A stretch of DNA of 64,000 nucleotides from Neelides folsomi. Its lineage: Eukaryota; Arthropoda; Collembola; Neelipleona; Neelidae. Position 1 is the first letter of the stretch; each line of letters opens with the position of its first letter. Under the pieces are notes generated by a model. The model was given only the letters and a program-made list of their open reading frames with translations, was not told where the DNA came from and made no database searches. Made by a program: the position numbers and the translations under genes. Location: NCBI GenBank assembly GCA_034687125.1, contig JAQGBZ010000146.1, positions 83,054 to 147,053 of the forward strand, in the 5' to 3' direction. Shown piece after piece: positions 12,163-25,322 of this stretch.

Positions 12163-12951
12163 ATGAATTCAAAAATTCTTTCACTTTTATTTTTAACCAT
12201 TAATTATGTTTATTGCTCACCAAGTTTGAAGGGTAATTGTGTGAAATATAAACGAGATTTTATTAATATTTAGTATTTAATCATTTTATTCGGAATTACA
12301 ATTTCTATTTGGTGTTTTATTTTTTTCAACATTTGAATATTTTTAGATGAATTTATTTCAATCGGAACTTATCGTAATGAACATGCAAGAGTTATTGACT
12401 TTTATCTGAGCAATCCTGGAGAATCCGTAATTTTATTTAATTAAATAGGAAAAAAATTATTCATTAATTGAATTATAATTCAACATTTTTAGAATTATCT
12501 CGAATGGAACCGTGCGAAAGAAAGTTGTTTAATAGGTGGCCGAGAATTCGCATATCTTCGATCCCCAACAATTAATAAGCGTTTGACAGCAATTTTAAAA
12601 TCAAGTATTAATGTTAAATATTACACATTTAAATTGCTTCAAAATTAATTTATCAAATCTAATAATTAATCTGTTACACTTAATTACTCAATAGTCGATG
12701 TCGATTTGAACACTATTTGGGTCGCTGGGATTGGGGAAGAAGACTTCGAAGGGATTAAATACCACTGGGAATATTCTGATGACGAACAACTTGACTTTGC
12801 TTATGGAAATTGGAAACTCAATGAACCCCAAAAATTAAGAGTACAATCTTGTGTTGTAGTTGACACTTCGGATGAAGGACAAGATGGGTTTAAGTGGGCT
12901 GTTGAGCCATGTAAAACTAAAAAACGATATTTGTGCATGGCATCACATTAA
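12163..12951 (+). CDS. Secreted C-type lectin-like protein C
   Basis: Closest paralogue of lectin B. Four exons: 12163-12232, 12347-12426, 12493-12604, 12695-12951; 172 aa, with the same phases 1, 0, 1. The signal peptide begins MNSKILSLLFLTINYVYCS. The domain contains YLEWNRAKESC, EFAYLRSPTINKRLTAIL, WVAGIGE, YGNWKLNEPQKL, CVVVD and the closing EPCKTKKRYLC. B and C are nearly identical over much of exons 2 and 3 and diverge more in exon 4, where C lacks the extra cysteine loop of B. The EPN/QPD and WND calcium motifs are absent here too. AATAAA lies near 13009. The divergent arrangement with B indicates a recent inverted duplication. Confidence 0.92.
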
Positions 12952-13483
12952 AAATCTTACAATTAAACTTTTATTACTTCAAATGTAGTTTGTAATTTAT
13001 TTGCAGAAAATAAATTGATAGATTGAATATAAATTTGTGATTTTATTGAAAAAACATAAAACAAAGGGATAAAATCATATGAACAACGATACATTGCTCA
13101 ATGCAGGGAACGTTTTCATCATATCGTTTTTATACTTTATATTGCATTGGCCTTTTCTGGGGCAATATTGAACAATCTCCTCCGCAACATCTAGTGATAG
13201 AAAATGAAGTTTCTTGGTCTTATTATAATCCACGTGCTGCGTTTGTTGTTGAGATTAGAAGTATTAGTGAAGCGGTTTAGTTGCGGTACGCTTGAGTATA
13301 AAACCCCTTTAATTTATTTAAACTTTATATAAATGATTGGCCAATTAAAGTCTAAATGGTATTTAATTCCCACATTCTACCGAATAATTAACGAGCATTG
13401 TTAATTAGCCATTCCATTGCAAGTCTGAATAAAGCCAAAGTAATTATTATAAATTTGACATTCAAGTTCAAGTTGTTCAAGTC
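12952..13483. other. Spacer between lectin C and the pallidin gene
   Basis: Contains the lectin C 3' UTR and, at its right end, the presumed promoter and 5' UTR of the BLOC-1 gene. No further gene seen. Confidence 0.45.
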
Positions 13484-16400
13484 ATGAGTTCGGAAAATAA
13501 AGAAGCGCTTGTCAACGAGAGCTCTTCCTCGACGTCAAACGCCCAAGTTCCTTTGACCTTGAGCGGTGAGGGTGAAAACATTGAGGGGAATGATGAAGCG
13601 GCCGCTTCAACAACAGCGCAGTTACTCTCTTCAGGAATTTTGGACTCCTGTTCCTTCGAGCTTACAAAAATCGGCAAAGAAATTAAAGAACTCACGTAAG
13701 ATATTTTAATTTTATTTTATTTTAATATTAAATAATTAAAATAAATAATTGTACTATTATTGACATTTAATCTATTGATATATCCTTATAATTTATTGTA
13801 CTTGATTTATATAGTTTATTATGAAACTAATAATATTTTTTGAATTGCCGGAAATCATTATATAATTTTAATTTCTATTTAGGGATCAACAATCAGTGGT
13901 AATTGACGGTGTTACTTCACATAATGATACCGTATTTGGTGGCCCCCAGTTCGAGCAGATAAAAGCACTGGTATGATCATTTTGGAAAATTATAAAATAT
14001 TTATTTTAAAATAAGTTACATAACATTTGAGAATATTAATTTGATTGCTTTTACCGTATTATTCTGATTTGTACTTTTAATTACGACTAAGAAATTAACT
14101 GATTATTACATTTTTTAAAAGTAATAACTAATGTTGGATTCATGAAATTAATTATATATGAAGATCCTTGATCATCGTATTTTATTTCAAACACGGAAGA
14201 TAAATTGACATTTGAAAATATGAATTTATTTCCCTTTAATGAAAATTAAATTTATTATCTATTATATATAATTTTAAAATGAATTTTATTTGACGAACTT
14301 GTGTGTATAATATGTAGGTATTAGGTATATGACAATTTATTATAATAAGATGAATTTTATATAAACTTATCAAATTCATTCAACTGGCCAATTCAAATAT
14401 ATAAGTTTGTACTTTATTCCCAATTAACCAAATACGCACTTCACAATTGCGCATTTTACTGACTACGCAGTTTGAGTCTAATGGAATAACTCATTCGACT
14501 GACTCATTTTACTGCATGGGTAAACGAAGCCATTGGCCTTTTCCTTTCTGATGCCAGGAAAGGTTTTTGCCTTTTTGCTACTTATGAATTATGAATAACT
14601 TCGCTAAATCATTTCTCAAAATATTTAATATTAGAATACCTAGTCACATTTTATAAAACTTAAAAACTCAAACTGTAAAATTATAAGACAAAGGATTAAA
14701 TAGGCCAATCCATTTCTTAGATAAAATATACAAAATCAAACATGTATACGTTTGCTAATTAGTTTTATTTAGCTATTACTACATTTATTATTTTACTCCC
14801 TTATAAATGTTCTACTAACAAAGGATAATTAAGAAATCGAGACTTTCTGGCTTGACCACATCCATGTTTCGCTTTTTCTTGTCTCATTAAACTTTTCATG
14901 ACAAGGAGCTTGATTGATGCCTTATTTATTCTAACTAATGTCAGCTATGAGAATGAGACCTAATACAAAAATGATAAATGGTAGCAAGTATTTTTCATAT
15001 AATAAAGATAACTATTAAAATTCAAGACTCATACATAGTCGATATTTAAATACTTTTAGCGAATAGTTTAAAAATGACCTAATGAAATATTTAGAATGGT
15101 TCATAAGTTAATTTTATTGATTGTCTTATAGATTTATTATATGTCATTTGTCTGGCTGATATTTAAAATATTGCGCAAGTGAAATGACTTGTCCCCTAAG
15201 TGCAGTTGATTTTAATGCAGGGTTTTAATAGTTGGGGCGGATGCGTGTATAGATAGTGAAACAGATGGAGCAGAAACCGAGAAGGGTTTTAAACGACCAA
15301 GAACTTATCCCGATTTTGCCCTAGAACTGTGTAGGGAACATTCCTCATTTGTAATCGAGGAGAGACCTACTTTCCGTTCTCTGTGTGTGTGTGGAGAACC
15401 ATTCAAAATTGAGCGTTTCTGGCTCCTCTCCAAAGTTTAATCTTATCATGGTAATGTAGGATGAAGGGAGTTTGGAACTTTAGGCGTCCAATCAACATTT
15501 CATTAACGTCCCAATTACTCATTTAACTCATATAATATTGTTAGCTATCACTCCTCATTATTAATTTCTTTCCTTGTTTGCATCTCAGAAGTTCAAATAT
15601 TGATTTGGGCTCATTAAAAAACTTTTTGTATGGATTAATGGGACAATGAATAGTTGAATGAATTCCTTTGCTATTTTTAATTTCAAATCCTTTTTGGCTT
15701 CCTTCTAATCTAAATGAATATAAATTTTATTTTATTTTTCATTGTAAATTAATGAATGAATCCAACATGATTGTAGTTGTTAGTTGTATAGTAATTCAAG
15801 TGGAAGTTCAAAATGAATTTATGAATAATTGGATGGTCGGATTGAATAATTTTTACATTTTAGATGGCGACAATGAAGTCGGACTTGGATCGACTTTCTT
15901 TGGTTCGTCAAGAAATGAACAGTGTCCATGAACGGAGTCAGAAACTCAAGGTTTGTCGTTCTATGAATATCTGCAGTACTTGAGAGTTTTTTTCGTGTTA
16001 TATATCAATTTATGAATGGCTTATAAAACAATTTCTGACTGTGAGAGAGTAGTTCGCATAGGCTTTTCGTCCTCGCTTGCTTGCAGTCTCAGCAGTTAAG
16101 ATGAAGTTTTAATACGTGAGAAACCCAATTGACGAATTTGCGAGAAAGTGGAAAAAATGGCAACCTTCGTATTCTTTGCTCAATTCCACTTCGTTTGCTC
16201 CACATTCTTTTTATCATAGCATGGGATTTAAATGAAGTTTATGTATACCCATTCTATATGAAATCCCCCTTTGCCTCTCTCTTTCCATTTCTTTGAAATG
16301 GAGTGTGTGAATATTCTAAAAATGAATCAGGGTCTAATATAAGGTTTTCTTGGTAAGTGCCTTTTGATTTTGCTTTTAAAGGGCAACATTGAGGTTGGAG

Positions 16401-18154
16401 CCCAAAGTCACCATGCAGGTGATCGATGGTATATTTCCATTAGCCTTTAGAAGTACATAGTTAGAAATAAGGAGAAATGAGAAGGAATAAGTGGTAATAG
16501 GAATATGAAACATTTTATAAATATGTATAATAATATTTATTCAATACTCTCTTACTCTACGTAGGTTGTAGAAGGAAAAATGTTTCATTTATGAAAATAA
16601 ATGGACTTTTAGGACAATTTAAGTGGAAGTGTAATTATAGGAGGAAGCATTATGGTAAAGGCCTGATAAAAGCCCTAGATATATTTATACATTGTTAGTT
16701 CACAATCAGAACTCAAATTACGAAGCCATTACCAAGCTCATTTGTGTGATATTTGTGAAACTTGGGCAATTGAGAAGGTTTGAAGAGAGGCAGGAAATTG
16801 TATATTTATTAAACCATGGTACCATCACGTGGACTGAAGGCAGTTCAGTTCCTAATGCAGCTTTTTTTAAACCCCCATAGCTAAGGACTATTTTTTCCAT
16901 TTATCTCTTGAAACATTGAGAGAGGAAAGCGTAGGTATTGAATCAAAGTTAAACGTATATGTGGAGATTAGAGAAATGTTGTTTGAGCGAGTAGAGTTGA
17001 TACAAAAGGGACACCACCATGGTTCGCTAGTTCTTTGACTTGGCTCTCTCGTCTCCCCCTTTTACAAGACCATGTGGAGGTATGTGAAATAGGAAAAATG
17101 TGTCCTTATTTATACGACTCATCTGGTGAGGAGAGTTGAGAGGGATTTTTTAATCTTTTTTATTATGTAAGAATCAAAATGCAGTTTTGTAAATGAGCCT
17201 TCAATATATAACTAGGAAATGGAATGAAAATAATATTTACAATCCTCTCACGTCAAAGTCCAGCTTTGAGACTCAAGTGGTTCATAATCATTTTACTTGT
17301 ATTATAATTTATATGAAGCTCCATATGGACCTGAATATTATGAGGATGAATATACTGGATATTGAACATATGGAGATTTTTATAATATTGCGTTGAATGT
17401 AAATTGAGTTTTATTACACGAGTTTCTCATATGAGTTGGATTCTGTTGGATAGGAGTTAGATGGGAATTGGTGGTTTGAGAAGTAGAGACGAGGAAGGTC
17501 GTCGAGTGATTATTTTATTATTAGGTAAATTAGGGCTGAAGAACAGCTTGCCTTCATGGTTCTTGTCAACAAATTATCCATCGTTGGAAATGTAATCACT
17601 AAAATCCTCAGCTGGAGTCTAGAGTCTAGCAGTTAGGTATTTAAAATGAATATATAATATGTAGTACCATATGTAATAGTTAATAAGTTCATTTTTATGT
17701 ATTATTTTTAAAAATAATGTTTATATAAGTTGAAGGTAAAGTTGAAAGTTTTAGGTTGTTTTTTGGGAAAAAAGGAAAAACCAGAAACGAAAAATATTCG
17801 TGCTTGCGAGGTTTCAATTATTTTTTATGTAAATATGTGATGTTTCTTTCATATGTATGATAATGATAATGTTCATATCTAAAATGATAAAAATTATTTT
17901 TTGGTGTTTTTAGACGTTTTTCGAGCTTTGCATTTTGCCCTTTTAGCCTCTAGATTGGATGAGTGTTGTGAGAAAATTTGTTTTTTGTGTTTGTTTTTAG
18001 TAATGAAGATGGTTTGTTTATTTCGGGTATTTAGGAGCGAGCGGATCGACTGAGGTCTATGCGAGCGAGTGCGGAGAGACGGGAGGAAGAGTTGATCGCT
18101 GGGTTCGGTGGTGGGGAAGAAGAAGAAGATGGAGCGGAGGGAGAGGCCCCCTAG
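13484..18154 (+). CDS. BLOC1S6: BLOC-1 complex subunit 6 (pallidin) homologue
   Basis: Predicted subunit of BLOC-1, the cytosolic complex that sorts cargo to lysosome-related organelles and binds SNAREs. Four exons: 13484-13695, 13883-13970, 15864-15950, 18035-18154; 168 aa, close to the roughly 170 aa of pallidin. The frame is open through every junction. An acidic, Ser-rich N-terminus (about residues 1-45) precedes a helical region. Exon 3 ends VRQEMNSVHERSQKLK and exon 4 begins ERADRLRSMRASAERREEE. This resembles the vertebrate pallidin segment in which EML.LHEK..KLK is followed by a charged coiled coil. The gene could instead be another member of the Snapin/Pallidin family, since I rely on remembered patterns. 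Introns 2 and 3 are about 1.9 and 2.1 kb; no coding sequence was recognised in them. Confidence 0.75.
13971..15863 (+). other. Long intron 2 of the pallidin gene
   Basis: AT-rich except for a GC-richer patch at about 15230-15440 ending in a short GTGT run. A small open frame at 15668 overlaps the start of exon 3 by chance. No RNA gene or mobile element recognised. Confidence 0.5.
15951..18034 (+). other. Long intron 3 of the pallidin gene
   Basis: Bounded by the donor GTTTGTC and the acceptor TATTTAG. Joining exon 3 directly to exon 4 keeps the frame and the expected family pattern, so no extra exon is needed. A candidate exon at 16381-16420 was considered and rejected. Confidence 0.5.
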
Positions 18155-21100
18155 CCAAGTGGAAGACCTTGTGTGAAACAGCTGATGACGAAGACAGCCA
18201 CCCAGGCTCAGTCCCAACCCAACGAACCCTCCACCACCACTACCACCACGTCTGTATTCTCTGTGCTAGAGTGTAGGGGAGATTTCCAACCAAGTCAGTC
18301 ACTCTACTCCCTTTGCTCTCGCAAGACCATTTGCCCAGTCGGATCAAATGGTCTCCATTCCCTTGCTCAGACAATTATTACACCTTTTGCCCTCATCTTC
18401 TCTTCTGTGAGAAAATAATAAAAAAGAGACCCATTTACGGAGACTCTTGTTTCCCTCCCCTTGTTCTACGAGTGATATTAAATGGCTAGGGAGGGAGGAT
18501 TGATTTTATTTCCATCCACTACCAGCTGACTCCCATCCATTGTTTAACTTGAGCCTCCTCGGAGGATGGAGTGTGGTGAAGTATTATGAAGGACAGTGTT
18601 TAAATACCACTTCGATTCATCTTCCATTGATCCAAGGTGAGATCACTTTTTTATGTATTTTACTAATGGTGTTTAATGTTCGAAGGACAGGATTTATGGA
18701 TAGAATTGATGTGGGGATAGAATTGGGGGTGGAATTTTGGGGGACTTTAAGTGTTTGAAGATCGTGTTTTGAATAGAGTTTTTCAATAGTTTTGAAACTT
18801 TTGAATAGAGTTTTAGACGAAGTTTGTGTAAAGGGTTAGTTTTGGATGAGAGATAGTTTTTTGAATATAATTTTGGGATTTGGAAGGAATTGTGTTGGGT
18901 TTCACTGGAAGGTATTTTGAGCAAGTAGGGGAGGACGGGGGAGTCATTTCCTTTGAACAATTGAGGTGAGGCGAAGCTCCTCCATCGACCTGTGAAGCCG
19001 AGTTTAGCAGAGGAAGTCTGGGGGTAGAGAATTGTTTTATGGTGATGGAATAGGAATTGATTATTCAAATCATCGTTAAAAACGAGGGTGGAGTGATTAG
19101 GGAATGTTTTCTTCGACATGAGATGAGAATATCCTAATTCCCAGCTGGTGAATCCAACCATACATATTTTCCTATCTCCCATCTTCACAGCAGTCTGGGG
19201 TTGAGTTGGTGTATACCTATGTGAGAAGAGTAAAGGTGACTCTCTCCCTTCCGAGTCCCCTCTTCCATTGTTCCCGAGAAGAGGATCCCTCAGAAAAGTG
19301 GTATGAGGGAGAATGATTCACCTCCCGACTGCATTTTTATATTCCTTTTCCTTTGCTACTTTGACTCTTCTTTATGTGAGAGTCTCCATGCATAATCCTT
19401 CCTTGTGCTCATATAAGATATGTAAAAAAGAATATCTAAATTTTTCTCCCATTACACAACGATGCACATCGATGTGCGAAGCGTAAGCTCAAAGCTCGTT
19501 TGCTAAGTCCTGAAACCTTGAAGAACCAAATCTACTCTCTCTCTTCTCTCATTCTTTAGCTCTGTTTCCATTGCTATTTCATTTTTTACTCCTTCGTCCT
19601 CCACTTCACTTTTTTCTCTCTTCTCTTCTATTCTCTTGTTCCTTCACTCCTCTCTCATTTCCACCGCTTCTACATACTATATATATGAGCTGCAAATACA
19701 GTACAATGGATGGTGAGGCAATCGAGGACCTGGTATTGCATGTGGACCTCCAAACCTCTCTACAATCAGCTGAATAGAAGGAAAAAGGCGGATTTAAAGC
19801 CACTTCGTCATACCATTGAGCTCGAGTCGCAATTTGAGTCTTTCAGGTAGATATAATATGTGTGTATGTACATTTAGTTTATATCTCCTATCTACGCATT
19901 CGAGAGTTTTGTTGCACGAATGAGGGAGGCTGAGGAAACGAGTGGTTCTTTTGCTGATGACCAATTTCCTCATACAAGTCTTTTATTCCCATGTTTCAGA
20001 ATTTAAAGAGATAGGGCTAGGATAGTATTGAGCATTATTTATATAACATGTATATTTATAGTGCGTAGTTGGTCTGGTTAGTATAGAATCTATAGAAGGA
20101 GAGATTGTTGGATGTTGAAGGCATATAAGGATGATGATAGTTGGAATTGGTTGGAGTTGAATAAAACTGTTGTTTGGCTCTCGAGCAGTGGATTAAGAGG
20201 AGCGACGGGCAACGAGCTCTGCTGGGACGGATGGGGGAACCGAGGAGAGACAACCTTTCCTGTCTTCATTGCAATTGCGTATGATTGCGTGTGGCTTGAG
20301 AGTTTAAAGGAGGTCATTGACACAAATCGAGTTTCACTTGCTCCCTTTTTTACCACCGCCCATCAGCGATCCTCCGTTGAGTTTTAGAGTGGTTCAGGTT
20401 TTGAGGTTCATCCGGAGGCAGACGGCCTATGGAATCCACCTAGCCCTTTTATTTTATATGGGCTTGAATTCTTTTGAGATGATTGAGCTCGTTGGCCATC
20501 GGATTTTTCCTCGCTCTTGAAATGTGTATTAGGGAAATTCGGTTTCGCCCGTGCACAGGCGACCCAGAATTGGCTCGATCACGTGACGTCACGACCCTGT
20601 CTGCTCGCAGTCTCAAGTTCCCAACAAGCAACCCCAGGCTTTGAAGGAGCGAGAGAGCGCAAAGGAGGACGACCAAAATTTCCCCTCCCTCGACGAACCC
20701 GACGAAGGGAAGTTGATGGGCGAAGAATGGCAGTAGGGGAGAACTCCTTCTTTTTTAGATTTTTAGTAGCAGTGGAGAGGAATCACTGAGGCGGGGACGA
20801 AATAGAATTTTATCTTTTTGGCCATCACCCGCTCGTTGGGCTTGTTAGTTTAATTTTTAAAAGACCAATTGGATTTGATTCGGTTTCGCAATGGGATAAT
20901 TTAGGGATATTTATTATTAAAGGGGATTATTTGATACCTTCAAGGGATTTCGCTCGAGGTTGATCATAATGAAAACAATATGAAATGTATATAATGATTA
21001 TGATGGTTGATCAATATCGAGCTTTATTCATGACTGACTTTGAAAATCAATAAATAAAGAAGCCTTAACATTATGAGTTGAGAGTTGAGTTGAGAAAAAA

Positions 21101-21387
21101 GAAAGTTTCCTTGCACGAATCTTGGTTTCGCAATGATCTTAGGTATATAGGCTACCACATAAAATGTATTTAATGAAATAATGATCAAACGGATAAGAGA
21201 AATCATAAAAGTTTATAAGATTACTACTCATTATTAATATAAAGAGAGTTTATAAACTATAAAGGAGGATTTGTAAATATGTAATGAGGACATGAAGGAT
21301 TCATGGGCCGGACTTGTAACTGGAACATACTTGTTTAAGTTGTTTTAATCTAAATATTTATATGTTGATTGTATGTTTGAATTACAG
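18155..21387. other. Region between pallidin and atossa genes; probable atossa 5' UTR exons and promoter
   Basis: GC-richer and CT-rich than the surrounding DNA, with many short chance frames on both strands. A splice acceptor (TTGAATTACAG) lies directly before the atossa start codon, so at least one upstream non-coding exon must lie in this region or further left. I cannot place it. A short frame beginning at an ATG near 19707 could be an upstream reading frame. The 18660-18900 segment is a degenerate purine/T-rich repeat (GAATAGAGTTTT-like). Confidence 0.45.
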
Positions 21388-24300
21388 ATGCACTCGGTGG
21401 AAGTGGAACCGGAGCCACATGAGGTGTTTTTAGGCTTAGGACTTTTAATTGCTGAAGGACGATTGCCAGGATTGACACCAAGGGGTTATGGCGAAGGTCC
21501 GCATTGTGCTCCTTTTCTCCAGATCAACCCCAAAGGACATCATTGCGAACCTGCTGACAATCACCTGGTAAGATTTAAGGTTTTAAGGACAAGGAGGAAA
21601 GTAGGTCAACCTCATTTCCGCCTCTCCCGAAAATCGATGGATGGAATTTTCCATCCCATTCCTTTAGACACATGGAGAGGAGCTCTCTTAATCGGGTTGG
21701 CCTTCTCTGAGGAATGGAACCTTTACTATGTATATACTACAAATGTTGAATCTCATTAATGTTTTCTTTAACTTTTGCTATATAGTGTGCGCGTGAAGAG
21801 AATTTCCGGAAGCATGTTGGGCTTTTATGGGGGAATGGAGTTCCCTTGTGTGTTGAAGTCCTCCTTTGCTCCGACTGCCAATGCGGGCGGGAGAAGTCAC
21901 GGTCTGGGCAAGTTTGTCCGCTGCCTGACCCTGCTTATGTCCTCCTTGAGACCTGGACCATTTCTTCTATGCCGAAGAGAACACAAGCCGTGGGCGGGGA
22001 GAGTCAATGTTTCGTGAATGGGCGGAGTCTTTTGCAAGCTGTCCGATCCTTCCTCCACTTCTCTCAACTCTCGGCTTGGCTTTCGATCACAAAAGGAGAA
22101 GAACCCAAAAATGTCATGTATCGGGTAAGAAGATGAAGAATATTACTTTTATGTAAAAGAATAAAATTATGGATTGGAAAGATGAATTTTGAATGAATTT
22201 AATTATGGATTTATGGAAGATGAATTTGAATAAGATGAAATCAATTTTGGATTGAAAGATGAATTTAATTATGGAGATGAATGAGATGAATGACACTTGA
22301 ATGGAGAAGGTGCTAATTTTTGCATGTTTTTTGGCTCAAAGGTCACAATGCCAGGAGAGAACTTTGCTTCAAAATTTGTGAGGACTCCGCAAGACCACGA
22401 ATTTCCAACTGCTAATTTCAAGAGTCATACGATCAAGGCAAGTTTTTAACTCGTTTCTTCTCTCCCATCAATTAATAGTGTATGAGTGAGGTGAGATGGG
22501 GGGAGCTTTAAAAGTTACCCAAGCTAGAAAGGAGGAAAAATTGAAGAAAGATCAGCCAGATGTTGAGTATAATTATATTGACTCAATTGACTGACTAGTT
22601 GGCTTGCCTCAAACCCTAATTAGCCCTCGCTCCCAGACAATCTCAAACCATTTGTGACATGAAGAGATTCGATTGGGAGAAAAATTTCCCTTTGATGAAT
22701 TTCAATTGGCTCATTTGTCCTCGTTTTTTTTATTATTGTATAGGTGAAAGTTAAGTCGCTTCCTCGGTCGGAACGAATTCCCCAAATCTACTGTTCAAAT
22801 GTTGTTTGTCCCGTGCGGAGCGGGAAACGATCACCAATGTTGAGTGATAGTTTATTGGACCCGAGTCCATTGCCGAAGCGCTATGCCAGCCCTTCACGAG
22901 AGTCTCCGGACCATCTGCTCTTCCCAAGGCAAAGTCAAATCGATGATCGGCTTCCTTCTGAATGTACTTCCCCTGGAAAACATCATTGCACGCAGGTATG
23001 TACAGCCATTATTAGTAATTCATCATAAAACTTTTTTTTCTCTCCTTCCGTTTCTAACCCTTGATGAACTTGATGGAAAAAAACTAACCCTAAGTATCAA
23101 AAGACCATGATAAAGTTTTGCCGACTCTTTATGTTTAAATTTTTATTATACAGGGTTATGAAGATGAGTCGAGTCCCTTGGGCTGTTACAGCAAATTGGC
23201 AAAACATACGCGGATCTCTAGACGGGATTTGTTCATTCAGTCAGTCACTAACCGGATTTCTACTCATCAAAATTTGGATGGATTGGATCCATCTAAACAA
23301 TTTTACGCAAATCCAAGTCGGGATAGTTCTCCGGCAACTACGAGTGATGAGGATTCAGAGTCGGGAAGGCGATCTTGTCGACCTATTCCGACATTACATG
23401 AAAAGATCAAATTTCGAAAATCTCTCGACTCGGCCGCTTCACTTGTGTTTCATGGGAAGACCAAGCTGCCGCTGACGTCGAGCCCAGCTCCATTGAGGAA
23501 AGGGCAAGACAGATTTGATTTCGACTCCTCCCTCATATCTCCAGCCCAGCTGAAAAACTTGGGGAGGTCACCTTTCCCAAAGTAAGGATATTACATAAAA
23601 AGAAAAACATTTTTTTATTACATCCTTTAACCATACTTACTTGTATTACTAATTGGCGGAGTAATTGAAGATGCTAATGATAGACGGGTTTTTAGATCTT
23701 CTGAAGCCTCACAAGCCCTTTTGGGATCTTTTGAAGAATCAGTGTTGAACGGAAGGATTGAGCCTGTGTCAACAGTTGAGGGCTTCACTGCAGAGATTGG
23801 AGCCAGCGGGTCTTTTTGCCCAAAACATGTTCATCTTCCGGTCACTGTGTTCTTCTACACCTTCTGCGATAATGATAAAGTCTCAACTCCCTACATGGTA
23901 ATAAAATCAGCAAATTCATTAATAATACAAAGGAGGAATATATTTCGAGGTTTAGCGAAGTTTTTAATGTTTGTGATGAGAGCGTTATTTTTTGCTCTTC
24001 TCCTTTCCTATTAGGGACATGGGAGCAACGAGCAAGTCCTTGGTTTGCTTGTTTAGCAGATCAAAATTGATAGCCGAGTAGGAATTTAAAACCTGAGGTT
24101 CTTCCTTGCTAACTCACAAGGATTTTAATTTTTATCGTTAGTGAATGTACTTGAGAGCTTGAACTATTGGTATAATACTTTAATGATAATGTACATAGCT
24201 TGGGATAATTATCATTCCTAAATTTGGTTTTCAATTAATAAGTTTTTGCAATAGGGTTTGAATATTTGCTCTCGTGTTCATTTAATAATAATAGGACAAT

Positions 24301-25322
24301 TTAAGTGCAAATACATGCTATAATAATGTGTTTGCATTATTTTATGTATTTTAATTTTCAATTCTCTAAACGTTTGGGATTTTCGCAAGCATTTTTTTGT
24401 CTAACAAGATATGTCTTTATCGAGTTTAAATGTTTAACTTTATATGAGTGTGTGTTTTATAATCTCCAGATTTGCCATTTGTTTGCAATAAGGATCGCTT
24501 TATTTATTTAAAGATTGTTGGCCTTGTTGAATTGTGTCACTCCAAAAATGCGGATTCTGTTGAATGTTTAAAATGTTTTTGAAATTATTTGCACATTTGT
24601 CAACCGATTACATTCACTATATTAGGATCATTTATTATGATGATTACAGTCCTTAAGTTATCTCTTTTATTAGTTTGACGTTTTGATAAATCCAAACATA
24701 CCTTCATAATAAATTATTGAATTGCCTCTTGCAAATAAATGATTACTAAATTACATTTTTACATGATATTGCAAGATAGTAGTGAAGGACCAAGGATAGT
24801 GCAAACAAATTTCTAATAGGAAATCCTTGTCTTATTGGACAATGGGAAATATTACGTATATGAAAATGCTAATAATTCATTTTTTATCTTTTTTAGGCTC
24901 ACATCAACGTGGGGAGAAAAGGCTATGCAGTACCAAGGAAAGGGACGGTCCAGGTGACGCTGTTCAACCCCCTCCAAACTGTGATCAAAATGTTCGTGGT
25001 GATGTATGACTTGAGTGATATGCCAGCCGACTCACAGACGTTTGTCCGCCAACGGATCCTGTACATGCCGCTTGATGGTCATTCGGAGGCCCATTCGCAA
25101 GCACAAAAATGGCTCCGTTATCTCATCCATCTACGATTTGCTTCTTCTCGTTCAGGGAAAATTTACCTCCATACGGATCTCCGAATCGTCATATTTCGCA
25201 AGAGTGATGCTGACACTGCCACCGGTCATTCATTGGCTCCGCATGAACTCCGTTCTTTCACTTACACGCCAGAGAATCCAAAATATAGTCCAAGGATTCC
25301 TTCTTCAATTACTCCGTCTTAA
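21388..25322 (+). CDS. atos: Atossa/FAM214 family transcriptional regulator
   Basis: Homologue of Drosophila atossa and vertebrate FAM214A/B (ATOSA/ATOSB), nuclear regulators; in flies atossa supports macrophage tissue invasion through metabolic genes. Seven exons: 21388-21567, 21786-22124, 22342-22437, 22744-22995, 23154-23581, 23696-23897, 24897-25322; 640 aa, frame open throughout. The N-terminus reads HEVFLGLGLLIAEGRLPG, as in FAM214A. Residues about 65-170 hold the conserved WTISSMPKR and LLQAVRSFLHFSQLSAW segments. A Ser/Pro-rich linker follows. The DUF4210-type block starts LGSFEESVLNGRI and includes VEGFTAEIGASGSFCPKH. The C-terminal block has KKG-like GYAVPRKGTVQVTLFNP, FVVMYDLSDMPA and GKIYLHTDLRI. 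The start is the first ATG after a splice acceptor, at the family's usual N-terminus. The intron after exon 3 uses a GC donor. Confidence 0.93.
22125..22341 (+). repeat. Degenerate GATGAATTTAATTATGG repeats inside an atossa intron
   Basis: Several imperfect copies of GATGAATTTAATTATGG and GATGAAT lie between about 22145 and 22300, filling most of this short intron. They look like a decaying minisatellite. Confidence 0.6.
22438..22743 (+). other. GC-AG intron of the atossa gene
   Basis: The exon ends ATCAAG and is followed by GCAAGTTTTT; the intron ends TGTATAG. No GT near this point keeps the frame and the protein pattern. GC donors with an otherwise strong AAG|GCAAGT match are a known minor class. 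Confidence 0.8.

Noticed and set aside
16381..16420. Possible small exon in pallidin intron 3 (TTTTAAAG acceptor, GCAG|GTGATC donor)
   Set aside because: Its translation does not fit the family and it would break the direct, well-matching join of exon 3 to exon 4.
18694..19188. 164-codon minus-strand frame between pallidin and atossa
   Set aside because: Its composition (repeated Lys/Leu/Ser/Phe blocks) follows from a degenerate purine-rich repeat on the other strand. No motifs and no splice support.
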